DNA from: Sarcomyxa edulis
Taxonomy: Eukaryota > Basidiomycota > Agaricomycetes > Agaricales > Mycenaceae
DNA length: 64,000 nt
Reading direction: 5' to 3'
Assembly: GCA_009761415.1 (NCBI GenBank)
Contig: QUOL01000014.1
Coordinates: forward strand, 930,001-994,000
A program made the translations under genes and the position numbers. Within the stretch, counting starts at the first letter, position 1, and every line of letters starts with the position of its first letter. The notes beneath the pieces are model-generated. The model saw only the letters and a program-made list of their open reading frames with translations, had not been told where the DNA came from and did no database searches. Positions 32,880 to 43,937 of this stretch are shown in pieces.

Positions 32880-35800
32880 ATGGCGTCCGTCTCGACTCCT
32901 GATTTACGCGTCTCTCCTCCAAATACACCCATCAGCTTTCCCCCGAAATCAGAAACTCCTTCAGGTGGAACACCCTCGTCGGACGACTCGTCGATCATCG
33001 ACCTTTCTTTCGACTATGTCCGCGACATCGACGGTAATCTTGTACGTATATCCAAAGGTTCTAACCCAGAATCAGCTTCAAACCACTCTTCGCCACCCAC
33101 CCCCGACCCCAGTTTATCTCCACCTCCATTTCAACATACTACCACGAGTCTCAAATCGACATCGCCAACACTCTTGAACTCTCCTGTTGCACCACCCAGA
33201 CGCGGCTCTTTATCTCGTTCTGAAAGCGCCTATCCAATCCTGACAAAAGCCACAACAGATCGCGTTCAATCACATCCGATCTCAGCAGCCAGGTCCTTCC
33301 AACGCGTCGGCTCCGGTCCTGCCCTTCTATCATCTAACACCGGTACCAATGCGTCGAAAACGCGAAACCCACTCGTTCGGCGCGTCACTATGGAAGAACC
33401 ACTGGTAAGCGGCAGAAAACCACTCGTAGATGTCCCAGTCCCACAGCGCGATGTTCAGCCTTCAACACAGTCTGCGCAGCCAGCACGGAGGCAGATAGGT
33501 TTAGGGACCAAAAGGGCGATGAAGAGCACTGGGTTACTATCCACAAAGTATGCTGCTAGTGCTAGTGCGGGCACCAACTTTGACCGAATATCAGAGTCGG
33601 AAGGGGAGAAGGAGGGGAATCCGAGCGACTATTATCCATATGGGGCTGGGGAGGAGACAGACACGGGGGACGATGATTACGATCCACCACCGGCTTCAGC
33701 TGCTGTACCTTTGACTGCCTCACGTCAGAGAAGCTACGGTAATGTGGGTGGCATCGTGTTAAATGAAAGCACAGGAACTCGCCCTAGGAGAAGTGCTAGT
33801 CTCAGTGATGCCAATGGTGCGCGCGTTCATTTTGCATTCACTTCCTATCTACGAAATCTAACATGCTTTATGAACAGCCCATGATGATCGATATTCCCTG
33901 CCTGACTCCAATCCCAACCCAAACGCGTATCATGCTCGAGATCGAGATCGGGAATATGCAGCTGCCAATGGACGTGCAAGACCTGGCACAAGTCTTGGGC
34001 TTAACAGTGCTGGTTCGGCTGCGTACGTTAACGGAAGCAGCAGTACTGGGACGGAAGGTGGGAGTGGTGGTAAGACATTTGGTGCTGGACCGAGGAGAAT
34101 ACCAGTTGAGGAGAGGGAGAGACAGGAAATGGACTTGAGGGCTGAGAATAACAGTGCGTGTTCATATCTAATGACGAGCGCTTCGTTTCTGACCCTTTCG
34201 ATGTCTCACAGAATATTGGAGAGAAGCTGAAGAGGCTGAACGTATGTCGCGCCGAGCTACTCTAAATCCCATTATCGCTAATCAACTTGTACAGGACGAG
34301 CGCAAGCAGAAGCAACGTACGCTGACCAACAGGCACAAGCCCAAGCCCAATCCCAAGCACAGGAACAAGCACGTCAATCTCCTTCACCCACGCACGTACA
34401 GTCGCAATCCCAAAGTCAAGGGCTACGACCTTCCTACGGGCACAAACGGAGAGATTCAGACACTCTAAGAAATGTACCATATCAACACACAGGGTCAGGA
34501 TCGGAGATGCCTTTGCCTACACCTGCCGTTCCCGCACGGATGTCTCCAAGTGGTCGACACTTCGGAGGTGGGATAAGTGGAGCAGCAAAGCACCGACGGA
34601 GCCCTACTGCACCCGAACCGCCCACTACGAGTAGCTCGATGGGAGGGCAGCAGCAGCAGCAGTTGGGGAAGACGTGGGCTGCAGGGGATGGGGGGATGCA
34701 CAATGGTCGAGACCAAAACTATCATGCTCAGCAGCAGCAGCAGCAAGCTCAAGCTCCTCCTCCTCTACCCACACCGGCACCCACGCCAGCACCTACCGCG
34801 CCTGCCCCCCGACACATGATCGTCAATAAAAAGGCGTACGCAAGACTGGATATGATTGGGAAAGGTGGGACTTCGCGGGTGTTCCGAGTCATGAACCATG
34901 CGAATGAGTTGTATGCTATCAAGCGGGTTTCTTTGGACAAGACTGACGCGGAGACGATGAGCGGATATATGAATGAGATTGCGTTGCTGAAGCGGCTGAA
35001 TGGGAACAGTAGGATCATCCGCTTGATTGATAGTGAAGTTAAGGCTGGACCGGGAGGAAGTAAAGGGCATTTGTTGTTGGTTATGGAGTGTGGGGAGATT
35101 GATTTAGCGAGGTTGTTGCAAGAGCAGCAGAAGGAGCCGATGAATATGGTTTGGGTAGCGTATTATTGGCAGCAGGTGCGTATTCTTCTTCTTGTTCGAT
35201 GATGGACGGAAACCATGCTGATTTGACTTGCTGGTTTGTAGATGTTACAAGCAGTACATGTTATCCATGAGGAGAAGATCGTGCACTCTGATCTGAAGCC
35301 AGCCAATTTCGTGTTGGTCCGTGGGCAACTCAAGCTGATCGACTTTGGGATTGCCAATGCCATCGCGAATGATACTACCAATATTCAACGAGATCATCAG
35401 GTTCGTGGTGAAGTCTTCCACAGAATCTCTTGTAGGGTGCTGACATTCTTTCTTTCGTGCTGAATCTAGATTGGGACCGTGAATTACATGAGTCCTGAAG
35501 CCATCGAGCTGCCGGACGGAATGCGGCGCCTGAAAGTCGGTCGACAGAGCGACGTCTGGTCCTTGGGATGTATCCTATATCAAATGATCTACGGTCACCC
35601 TCCATTCCAGCACCTATCGGTATACCACAAGATGAAAGCTATTCCGAGTCCGTCGCATGTCATCGACTTTCCCGAGTATGCCACACCATCGCTCCCTACA
35701 CCTCGGAGTTCCTCATCGGGGTCGGGAACTACTCCCCCGAAGAAATTGGATCATTTGAAGAGGAAGGTCCGTGGTGATGTGATCAGAAGCATGAAGAGCT

Positions 35801-36206
35801 GTTTGCTCCGTAATCCCAAAGAACGCTCGACGATTCCTGAGTTGTTGGAACAGGATTGGTTGGCTATGAAAGAACGTGAGTGTTGCCGATTTGACTTATT
35901 GTTTCCTGGGGAGTGAGCTGACGGGCGGTTTCCTTTCTTTTCTCCAGCGGAACCACCGGAACCTTCGGAACCCCCGGTGATGAAGGATTTACTGAGATCA
36001 GACGAGACGGTCATCAACCCATATTACATGCGGCAGCTCCTTGATTATGGAATGAAGTTAGGTCATTCGCAAGGTGCGATGGATCAAGACTCATTACTCA
36101 GGGAAGCCGAAGTGCGTTAGATATTTGCATTACATCCTGCACTTTTTGCTGATACACTTGCATTTTACAGCGCCTAGTAGCTGAACTGAAAGCGCTCGAA
36201 CAGTGA
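32880..36206 (+). CDS. MPS1: Mps1/TTK-type spindle-checkpoint protein kinase
   Basis: Start ATG 32880, stop TGA 36204-36206, about seven exons. About 640 N-terminal residues are Ser/Pro-rich, then Gln/Ala-rich, with CAG-encoded Gln runs at about 34640-34660 and 34730-34745 and a Pro-rich stretch just before the kinase. The kinase domain starts about 34815: [18 protein letters not shown] (Gly loop), [10 protein letters not shown] (Lys), NEIALLKRL (Glu), [14 protein letters not shown] (catalytic loop), [12 protein letters not shown] (DFG) and [20 protein letters not shown] (activation segment), the last being the Mps1 signature. A C-terminal ...[17 protein letters not shown] helix closes it. 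All catalytic residues are present. Mps1 kinases act at kinetochores in the spindle checkpoint and in spindle-pole duplication. Its promoter overlaps that of the minus-strand neighbour. Confidence 0.95.
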
Positions 36207-37156
36207 ATCCAAGATGGCCCATATGCAGATACACCTCTATCTTGGACGTCACTTTCCCTGTCCTTCACTCGGGTTCATTGTCATCATTGTATGTTCTAGG
36301 CATGCCTACCGGAAATCACCACCGCCGTCTTTGTACTAGAAAAAACCCCATCTCGAACTCTCATGTTCTCCACCTGTCCTGTCCTTGTCAAATGTCCCCC
36401 AACTGTTTTCGTCGTTGCTTTTTTTGCTAAGTAATTGCTCTATTTGCTCTCCTTCATTCATTTCAATTCAATTCATGACTTCCTAATCATACCAATAGCG
36501 CCCGCATCCGCATCACCAGCCATCCCCTCCTTCCTCTTTCCATTTCTCTCGATCGAACACCTCAATCATTTTTTACTGATATCTACCGATTCTACATGCG
36601 ATATGCAGGATAACCATACACCATTTACTTTACCAAAACTCCTCTCCATCCTTACCGCACCTTTAAAGACGGTTCTATGATCATCCTCATATGTATGTAC
36701 ATACCCGAACACACGCCATGATCATATGGTACAATTAGCATTTCGGTCACAGTATTGTCGACTTCATGAACTTCTTACTTTTTGGGTCTTCACGCTCCTA
36801 CGACATGAACTCATGATCAGTGACAAGAATCCCCAGCCTTTGCTTCTGTGAGCACCGTGGTATCTTAACGGTCACGAAGTACCGATGTGACCACGCCGTC
36901 TTGTCTGCGACTTCTGACATTTGGATCTGTTCCAGGTGTACATCAACCTAAAATGTGATGGTCATAATTTTGTATATAAGAGAAGTAAATGGGGTCGAAA
37001 GTGACAACAACTCCGGTCCCAAAAACGCGTCTTGACGCGTTGCGAATCATGTGACTCTCACGCGTGTGTGTCACGGCACTCGAGTCACAAGTCAATTCGG
37101 AATTCTTCCGGACCCGTCCAAGACCCGTCACCCTAGTGCTCAATATTCAATATTCA
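36207..37156 (+). promoter_or_regulatory. Long intergenic region with three ACGCGT boxes before the FunK1-like gene
   Basis: About 950 bp. ACGCGT occurs at 37025-37030, 37035-37040 and 37060-37065, within 41 bp and about 100 bp before the ATG at 37157. The first two are part of a GCGTCTTGACGC palindrome-like arrangement. The rest (36207-37000) is pyrimidine-rich after the Mps1 stop, with no gene. Regulation through MBF-like factors is inference. Confidence 0.4.
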
Positions 37157-38504
37157 ATGCCCAGCATGCCAATCGAGCATCTTGGGACATGTGTACCTTT
37201 CATTACGCTCGAGACTTGCTTTACCGGATTACCTCCTCCATCATCTGCCAGTGATGATCCCCACCTGGTCACCGAAATCGAGCAGAACCTCTGTGCCTCC
37301 GGGGAGCTCATCTCCAACAATCATATAAAGGTGGGCGTACCTTGGTGGCAACGGGTCTCACCTTCCAGTCAGTTCAACACAAGGGAAGAAACCGAGGGTG
37401 TGGACGATGAACGTGGTTCACGACCCTTGCTCAGGACATCAAACCGTGCCTTCACGTCGGCCATTAGTCGGGAGGGCCGGCGTTGGCTTTCCTTGGATCC
37501 TGGATCTACAAAGCCTCCCGACTTGGATCGGACATTGTTTTCTACAAATGAAAATCAGTTTAAAGTTGTATCTAAGGTCGTTGAGACACCTGTATCGCAG
37601 ATCACGTCCTTCAAGGCTATGTTCAAGGCTCTCGACGTTATCATGACGGGTGCGTATCCTTTGTATATTCGTTCTCCGATCTAATATAGGACTTGATATA
37701 GCACTCGAAATCTTACATCGTACTGGATGGATACATCGCGACCTCATCCTGAGCAACATCTACCTGCACAATGACGACAGAAAACTGAGTGGCTTGGGGC
37801 ATGCTAAAGAACATGCAGACAGCTCTAGATATGAAGTCCGAACAGTAATCAATTGTTCTCCATTAATCGCTTCTTTATAATCACTAATCAGCTTGTACCA
37901 GGGAACTGCACAATTCATGGCTCTTGAAGTCGAATGTCAGGCATACGACTGGGCCTTTGGAGTCCCTTTTCGATCGAATGGCTTGCACGACATCGAATCC
38001 TCTCTCTGGATAGCGATCTGGATGATATTCTTCAGCATAACTTCTGCGTCGGATGAGCCTCCCGCCCCTGGTACGGACATTTCTAGGCAACTCCTGGCTG
38101 CCCATCAAGTTCTCTATCAGTATAGATCACGGATCATTGTGGAGGGTAACAGAATCTTTGCCAATAAGTTGTATGACCTGAATCCGAGTGTGGCCTTCAT
38201 CAGCCCGTTCTTGCTGAAAGCTCGTGACTCTGTGGCGCGTCACCATCGGATTGTAGGCGGAGCTCTGGAAGAGGGAACGGTCAATATCCAGGCCTTGTAT
38301 ACTTCGGTGTACAACGACGTCCGGACAATGTTTCAGCAAATTTCGGACGCAGCTTCGCCAGACTTCTATCTTCACTTCATTGCCAAAAATCCCTCCTCTA
38401 AGCGGAAAGAATCTGATGGTTCCGCGGAGCGGTCCCAGACCGAGGATAGGGCCTCACAGGCTGTAGACGAAATCCCATCGACAAAGAAGAGGCGCAAACT
38501 GTAG
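37157..38504 (+). CDS. FunK1-like fungal kinase, probably catalytically dead
   Basis: First in-frame ATG at 37157; stop TAG 38502-38504; introns at about 37652-37702 and 37846-37902. The C-terminal half has the FunK1 pattern: ALEILHRTGWIHRDLILSNI (catalytic loop HRDLxxSN), then RKLSGLGHAKE where family members usually have an Asp (as in KLxDxExAK), GTAQFMALEV, GLHDIESSLWIAIWMIFF, and a Lys/Arg-rich tail ending TKKRRKL, a possible nuclear signal. The N-terminal lobe is weak, with no visible Gly loop or VAIK-type Lys. The missing DFG-type Asp and reduced N-lobe suggest a pseudokinase or decaying copy; exons stay open and splice sites look normal. FunK1 kinases are expanded in agaricomycetes and of unclear function. 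Confidence 0.8.
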
Positions 38505-39240
38505 ATGTTTTCATCTTCTCATACTGGAGCCGGTAGCCCGGGTTTCATTACCCTGTTTTTACCCTGCTGTATGTACCATCGATGGTACTTGTTGAATGCA
38601 CTATTTCTTGTCTTTCATTCTATGTTAGATCTCAGCACCCACCGATCCCTCCTGAAGACATGCTAACTTGCCGGTGTATGCCTACATACAGATCCGGTCA
38701 TCGACTTTTCGACTTTCTCAAATATTTCTCACCGTTGGTCCTGCTCAAGGTCATGCCGATTCCTACGGTGAATTCAGAAGTCTTGCTTCGTCGTGTCATC
38801 ATATTGCTACTGGCATCTTGTCAATGATCACGTGGGGCCAAGGGACCATGGCCACACCGAATTCATGCAAGCCAATGTTCAAGTTAAGATCCGTCGAGAC
38901 GTCGACGTCTTATATTGGCAAGTTGTATCGGGTGTACATATCTAAGATGAAGCAGTCATCATTTCGTAGTAGATAAGATAGAAGTACAAAACATGACAAG
39001 TGACTAGATGTAAGCACGCGAAAGGTGAGTAAAGTTAGTTGGCAGCAAGGCAGAGTTTCCAGAACGAAGAGGCGTGAAAACATCAAAACAATATAGGCAG
39101 AGAATAAATAAACGTAAAACCCGGTGCTCCTTTTTCTCCCATTGATGTTGTTTTTCTTTCGTATCAGTTTCGTCAGTGGAGGGGGAAATATAGGACTGTC
39201 AGAGGCGACCGCGTCCCGACAACGAGAAGAAAAGACCCGA
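38505..39240. other. Convergent 3' intergenic region
   Basis: About 735 bp between the FunK1-like and DUF6533-like 3' ends. Nothing recognisable beyond short chance frames. Confidence 0.35.
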
Positions 39241-40698
39241 TCATTTTCGATATGGCGAATCGTAATCCACCTCGCGGTCGATGGTGATCTTGACACCGAG
39301 GTTGGCCGGGTTCGGAGCGATGACTGCGACGTCGTCGGAGCCTGGAGGTAGAATACCGCCTTTGCTAAGTTCGTTGACACTCTTGGCATCGACGTCCGGA
39401 CCCCATTCACCTTCGGGCTTACTGCGCATCTGGTCGAGCGTATAAGTGTGGTGAGGGTTGTGCGACAAGTCGGTGGGAACACCAGAGCGGGAGGTGGAAA
39501 GAACGTGAGTTGTGCGGGAACTGGATCCGGTGTGGGCGGAGGAGGCGTTGAGGGCGAATGAGCCGCCACTGTTGAGAGTTCCACGGACGGACAAGATTAT
39601 GCGGAGAGTCATTGAGGTCGTAAGGACCGCTGCCATGCTGATATTATCGAGATTTTATTGATCAGCTAATATAATGATAAATATTGTCATTCACTAACCT
39701 GGTAACGATGGTTTTGACGGGGTCGTTGATACCAGTGGGTTTCATGATAAACCAGAAAAGCATGTTGACCATGTTGACGAGCCAGATGGAAGTGTAGAGG
39801 TTCAGACCGTCACGAAGCATCAGTTTCCATGCACCAAGAGGCTTGCTTTGGAGGGATTGCAATGATCGGTTGAGAGCCAGAGCCAGCTGCAAGTGGGGTT
39901 AGTAATCAATCTGAGTGCACCGGATAGGTTTATGCAAGAATCTTACAGAGACGGTGTACAGCAGGGTCGGTGCAACCCAGTAAATGCCAACCCAGTTGTG
40001 TCTAGGACCAGCGATGCAGCCTTGACCAACATCAAGGGGTACAGCTGCAGAATTCAAATATTTAGGCAAATCGTCACATATTTAACGTATTTTTACGCAC
40101 AACGGTAGAAACCACAGCAGACTGCCGTCACGACGATTTGAACAGCCAAGAGGGCACTCATGCCGAACAAAATCGTTCGATTCTTGTCATATATGGCATG
40201 AATTCGGATAACATGGACCGCTATTTATTAATTTGAGTGCGCGGTGTACGGACATAAGAGAGAATGTTGCACACCAGAAGCAGCAGCGAGAAGGATAGCG
40301 GTACAGATAGGTTCGAAAAGATAGAAATGCTGGCAGGTCTATCGGAAAGAGATCAGCGACGAGGCGGTGCAAGCGAGTAGACGCTAGCGCTCACCGCTTG
40401 CGACCATTTCGTATCGAAGAACGCGACCCCTACACAGACAAGATGAGAACAAATATAGGGTCGAAATTGGGGTTCTCTGACCGACGATGATGAACTCGAT
40501 GGGCATGAAGACTCTCATGAAATGGAAAAGGATCTTCAAAGCAGGCCATTCGGGTGTCTTGACCAGGCGCCAAGTCCTAGGAGACAGAACGAGAGTGTCC
40601 CATGCCGCTACGGTGAGAGTACACACGAGAAAATACTTGTGAGCACTAAGATGGGGAGGGAGATTCAGGGAAGGAGGGAGCTGGTCGACGATAGACAT
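39241..40698 (-). CDS. DUF6533-like multi-pass membrane protein
   Basis: Start ATG 40698 (MSIVDQLPPSLNLPPHLSAH), stop TGA 39241-39243, about seven exons. About seven hydrophobic segments are visible: HKYFLVCTLTVAAWDTLVLS, ILFHFMRVFMPIEFIIV, FEPICTAILLAA, ILFGMSALLAVQIVVTAVCC, WVAPTLLYTVSLALAL, IWLVNMVNMLFWFI and VLTTSMTLRIILSVRG. The WDTLVLSPRTWRLV-type motif after the first segment is typical of basidiomycete DUF6533 proteins, whose seven-helix layout resembles receptors but whose role is unknown. The cytosolic-type tail is Ser/Thr-rich and ends with DREVDYDSPYRK. It is divergent, only 108 bp away, from a small membrane protein. Confidence 0.85.
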
Positions 40699-40806
40699 GA
40701 TGGGAATGAAGAAGAAACGAAAACTGGTGGCATCTCAATAAGTACTACCCCAGGACTTGGTCTGCATCAGAATTTGATCGACGGACTTCCCCTCTTGGTC
40801 CCGGTC
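40699..40806. promoter_or_regulatory. 108-bp divergent promoter between two membrane-protein genes
   Basis: The two start codons (minus 40698, plus 40807) are only 108 bp apart, so transcription signals must be shared or lie in flanking coding DNA. No TATA or known box was seen. Confidence 0.4.
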
Positions 40807-41638
40807 ATGTCCACAACTATAACGGCAACTCTCACATCGGACACCTCTGCAGCTGCTACTACATCCTCGTCGTCTTCATCAGACACGTCTAGCACAACGA
40901 ATCTATACCTGTCGGTTTTTTTCTCTTATTTCTACCTCCAGTTTCAAGCTAATTCTCGGACCACCCCTAGTTTCACATTTTTGTCTACATTATTCCTCCT
41001 CGTACTCATCTCATCATCCATCGTTCTGAGGTCTTTCGTCCTGAGGAGACGTCTCAGACGGAGAATCGAAGAAGCATTGGCAGCAGGGATACTCCTTGCC
41101 CCGCAAACACAAGGATCGCACAAAAAGAAATTCGGGGCTAGACCAGTTTTCTACGAAACTTGGGTATCTAATGGAGGCTATACATGGGATGAAATGATGG
41201 TGCGTCTCACTTCCAAAGATCCTGTTCCCCCATCGTGAGACCTCATCAAATTTGCTACAGCCTGTATCAGCGCACCCCCTGTCATACCCTAACTCTCCAA
41301 AGGGCGCCGACATCTCCCCGAAAGAACAACACGAGAGTGACAACGAACATAGCCCCCGTCACCGACCATGGTTGAAGTGGTTAGGTAGATCACCTTCTCG
41401 ACGGTCCCCGTTGTCTCGCGGTTCATCTGTGAACAGCCTTGATTCCAAAGAAGCCTCTCACCCCGACCAGACCGAGCATAATTGCGAGCTGCAGGTTTCA
41501 GTCCTAATTGCAATGCCATCTCCCCATCGCGCCACACACACATCTGCATCATTATCAGATCCGGAGGACGAGTTCCCGGACGTGACTATCGGCGTAGCCC
41601 GATTACCTTACAAGTTAGATCAGGACCCACGGGATTGA
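40807..41638 (+). CDS. Small membrane protein of unknown function
   Basis: Start ATG 40807, one intron (about 41201-41260) joining YTWDEMM to PVSAHPLSYPNSP, stop TGA at 41636-41638, about 256 residues. The N-terminus is Ser/Thr-rich with two hydrophobic stretches (LYLSVFFSYFYLQFQ and FTFLSTLFLLVLISSSIVL), followed by the basic stretch RSFVLRRRLRRRIEE that marks the cytosolic side. Then comes KKKFGARPVFYETWVSNGGY and a Ser/Pro/Asp-rich tail. I recognise no named family. Its divergent neighbour is also a membrane protein. Confidence 0.75.
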
Positions 41639-41851
41639 AGACGACTTCATCATACTTAGACTTGTATGTATACTAATACATGGACCATCACATCCATGAC
41701 TATATCTACCTCATTCGTGATCATCACAACATGATCATCATTGTACTACTCACACTGCTATATTTTAGCTATCTTTTTCCACGATCAAAGGATCTCCAAA
41801 AAATGACATCTATTGCTCACGTCCAGATGGTACAACAGTAAAGATATCATC

Positions 41852-43765
41852 TCAATCAGACAAATCCTCAAACTCTATAAGGTCATCATCTGACACCTCC
41901 TCTTCTGAATCCGAAGGCTCGAAAAACTCTAGAGACTCCAGATGATTTCTCAGCCACTTCTCGTCTTTTTCCTCAACATGATCTTCCTCCGACATCGAGA
42001 CTTTTGCCACAGGTACTCCCGCGGTTTTACGCGCCTCGACAAAGTCTTTCATCCGTGATCCATCGACCCCCGTCGTAAGAATGGTTTTTAGGTGTGGGCA
42101 ATACCAGGACGAAGTAGGCGGCCCACCAGACGCGGAATCCCCCGTAGACGAAGAGACAGGCGCCGCGAGCTTGTCGAAGAACACTTCCTCCTGTTCGCTG
42201 ACAACATTGAGGTTCAAGACCTGAAGGTGATTGAGCTGCTCCAGCATAGCATCGACACTTTTGACATTACACGGCAATCCGGATATCTTGAGATGGGTCA
42301 GACCAGCGAGCAATGATTTACTTCTTGACCCTCCCGAAGGGACGGGCTGAGAATCAGCCAATTGATGTGCAAATTTCGTGTAGTCTCCTTCGTCATAGTC
42401 GAGCGTCAAGTCTTTGACGTTCGGAAGATATAATCGTTGCATCAAGGACTCGATATAGTCGGGTTCATGATAGCAAATGACCAGAGTGGAGAGTGATGGT
42501 ACTTCGATAACCTGATCTGTCGGCCAGTCGGACGATTCTCCTCCTGGTCCTGATAACAAGAGACTAAGCGTCCGGAGTTCAGGCGAGCCCTGCAATATTC
42601 TGGCGAACGTTTCCCAACTAGGTCGAACATTTTTGGCGTGGTAGGATAATTCAAATTTGACGAGTCCTGATAGGAATGGGGATTCGTCCCATGCAAGATG
42701 AACACCCCATAACGAGACGTGTGTCAATCTCGGTGCGATTCCGTTAAACAAGACGAAAGGAGCCTTGAGATCGTCCGGTTGGAAGTTCTCGTATTCCTCG
42801 CAGTCGTCGTAGTGGAAAAGCTCTAACTCTTCGAGCATAGGAGCCGCAGGACATTCGGCCATAAGCGACAGTGCCTTGTGCATATATTCATATCGAGTGA
42901 CGCCAAGCTCCAACTTTCGCCATCGATCCACGTGAGGAATTACTATTTGTAGGATTTCTGTGAGGTGGTCTACCGAGAGGAGGAGTGGTTCTTCCTCGAA
43001 TTCTTCATTTTCAGATTCGTGTTCCATGTCGTTGGCGTCGGAGTGGGGGAGGGTAATATGGGGGATGCCTTCTGAAGTCAAGAGGATTGGTGCTTCCGAA
43101 AGACTCGAGGCGTCCGAGTGGTCGTCGCCGTCTCCGTGAGGGAATTGAGTCAACGTACAATCTATGTGTATCTCCAATGGTAGCCCCTTGGAACGCTGTA
43201 TCCAGACTTTTTGACGATCAAATGGCGGAGCTTCACCAAAGGTGATGTATGTCCACAGAGATGGTGACTCGATGGCGACCTCGCGGAAATGTTTGCAGAC
43301 GTGAGAGACAAGAACCTGGAACGGCAGTCTATCCGCTTCTTCTTCACTTGAGTAACTCGAATCCGACACGGGGGTTTTCTTGCCTTCTGCATCATCCTGC
43401 ATATCGACGTCCATCTCCTCTCCACCCTCCAACTCATTCGAAGGATCTCCAGTCTCGAACTTCCCTCTACTCGCCCATCCCGAGATACGATCCAGTTCGT
43501 AATCTTCCTCCTCCTCGTCTTCTCCCTCCTCTTCCTCGTCGTCAAGCAGCGTACCTAGATAGAAAATGTGACCCAGAAGCTCATTTGGAAGGTCATTGAT
43601 AGGGCATCCTTTGGGTGGTACGAATGGGTTGTTGGCCAACATATCTGTTGTGACTTTTTTCATGGCGGCGGCGACATCTGAGGCGCCCGCTTGCATGGCA
43701 GCCTTGACGCCTTCTTTGATGTCTTTTTCGAGTTGGTCTTTGTGTGATGGGGCATGAGGTGCCAT
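41852..43765 (-). CDS. F-box protein with acidic insert in the F-box, LRR-like C-terminus
   Basis: Start ATG 43765 (MAPHAPSHKDQLEKDIKEGV), stop 41852-41854; intronless, about 637 residues, unusual here. The F-box starts INDLPNELLGHIFYLGTLL. The usual next part appears only after about 80 residues (LVSHVCKHFREVAIESPSLW, YITF). The insert is mostly Glu/Asp (EEEEGEDEEEEDYELD and more). After that come LRR-like stretches such as EHESENEEFEEE..., APRLTHVSLWGVHLAW, SPELRTLSLLLSG and VPSLSTLVICYHEP, then an acidic C-terminus (SDSEEEVSDDDLIEFEDLSD). F-box proteins bring substrates to SCF ubiquitin ligases. This one is head-to-head with the methyltransferase-like gene (172 bp). Confidence 0.85.
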   Translation of the reverse strand: MAPHAPSHKDQLEKDIKEGVKAAMQAGASDVAAAMKKVTTDMLANNPFVPPKGCPINDLPNELLGHIFYLGTLLDDEEEEGEDEEEEDYELDRISGWASRGKFETGDPSNELEGGEEMDVDMQDDAEGKKTPVSDSSYSSEEEADRLPFQVLVSHVCKHFREVAIESPSLWTYITFGEAPPFDRQKVWIQRSKGLPLEIHIDCTLTQFPHGDGDDHSDASSLSEAPILLTSEGIPHITLPHSDANDMEHESENEEFEEEPLLLSVDHLTEILQIVIPHVDRWRKLELGVTRYEYMHKALSLMAECPAAPMLEELELFHYDDCEEYENFQPDDLKAPFVLFNGIAPRLTHVSLWGVHLAWDESPFLSGLVKFELSYHAKNVRPSWETFARILQGSPELRTLSLLLSGPGGESSDWPTDQVIEVPSLSTLVICYHEPDYIESLMQRLYLPNVKDLTLDYDEGDYTKFAHQLADSQPVPSGGSRSKSLLAGLTHLKISGLPCNVKSVDAMLEQLNHLQVLNLNVVSEQEEVFFDKLAAPVSSSTGDSASGGPPTSSWYCPHLKTILTTGVDGSRMKDFVEARKTAGVPVAKVSMSEEDHVEEKDEKWLRNHLESLEFFEPSDSEEEVSDDDLIEFEDLSD

Positions 43766-43937
43766 GATAGAGGGGGAGGACGTTTGACAATGGAAAGAGG
43801 TTTTCGGCAAACTTGAAATTTCTCAGAGACCACATGGCACATGTTGCACCGGCGGCGTCACATTAGCGAGTCACGTCACACTATTTATAGGGGCCTCCTG
43901 GGCCAGGGTCAAGACCGTTCAAGACTCCTAGCCAGCC

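Noticed and set aside
32880..32883. Overlapping ATGs of Mps1 (plus) and a minus-strand frame (shared CATG)
   Set aside because: The minus-strand frame meets a stop at once (MKETQ then stop), and no splice restores it into the neighbouring gene.
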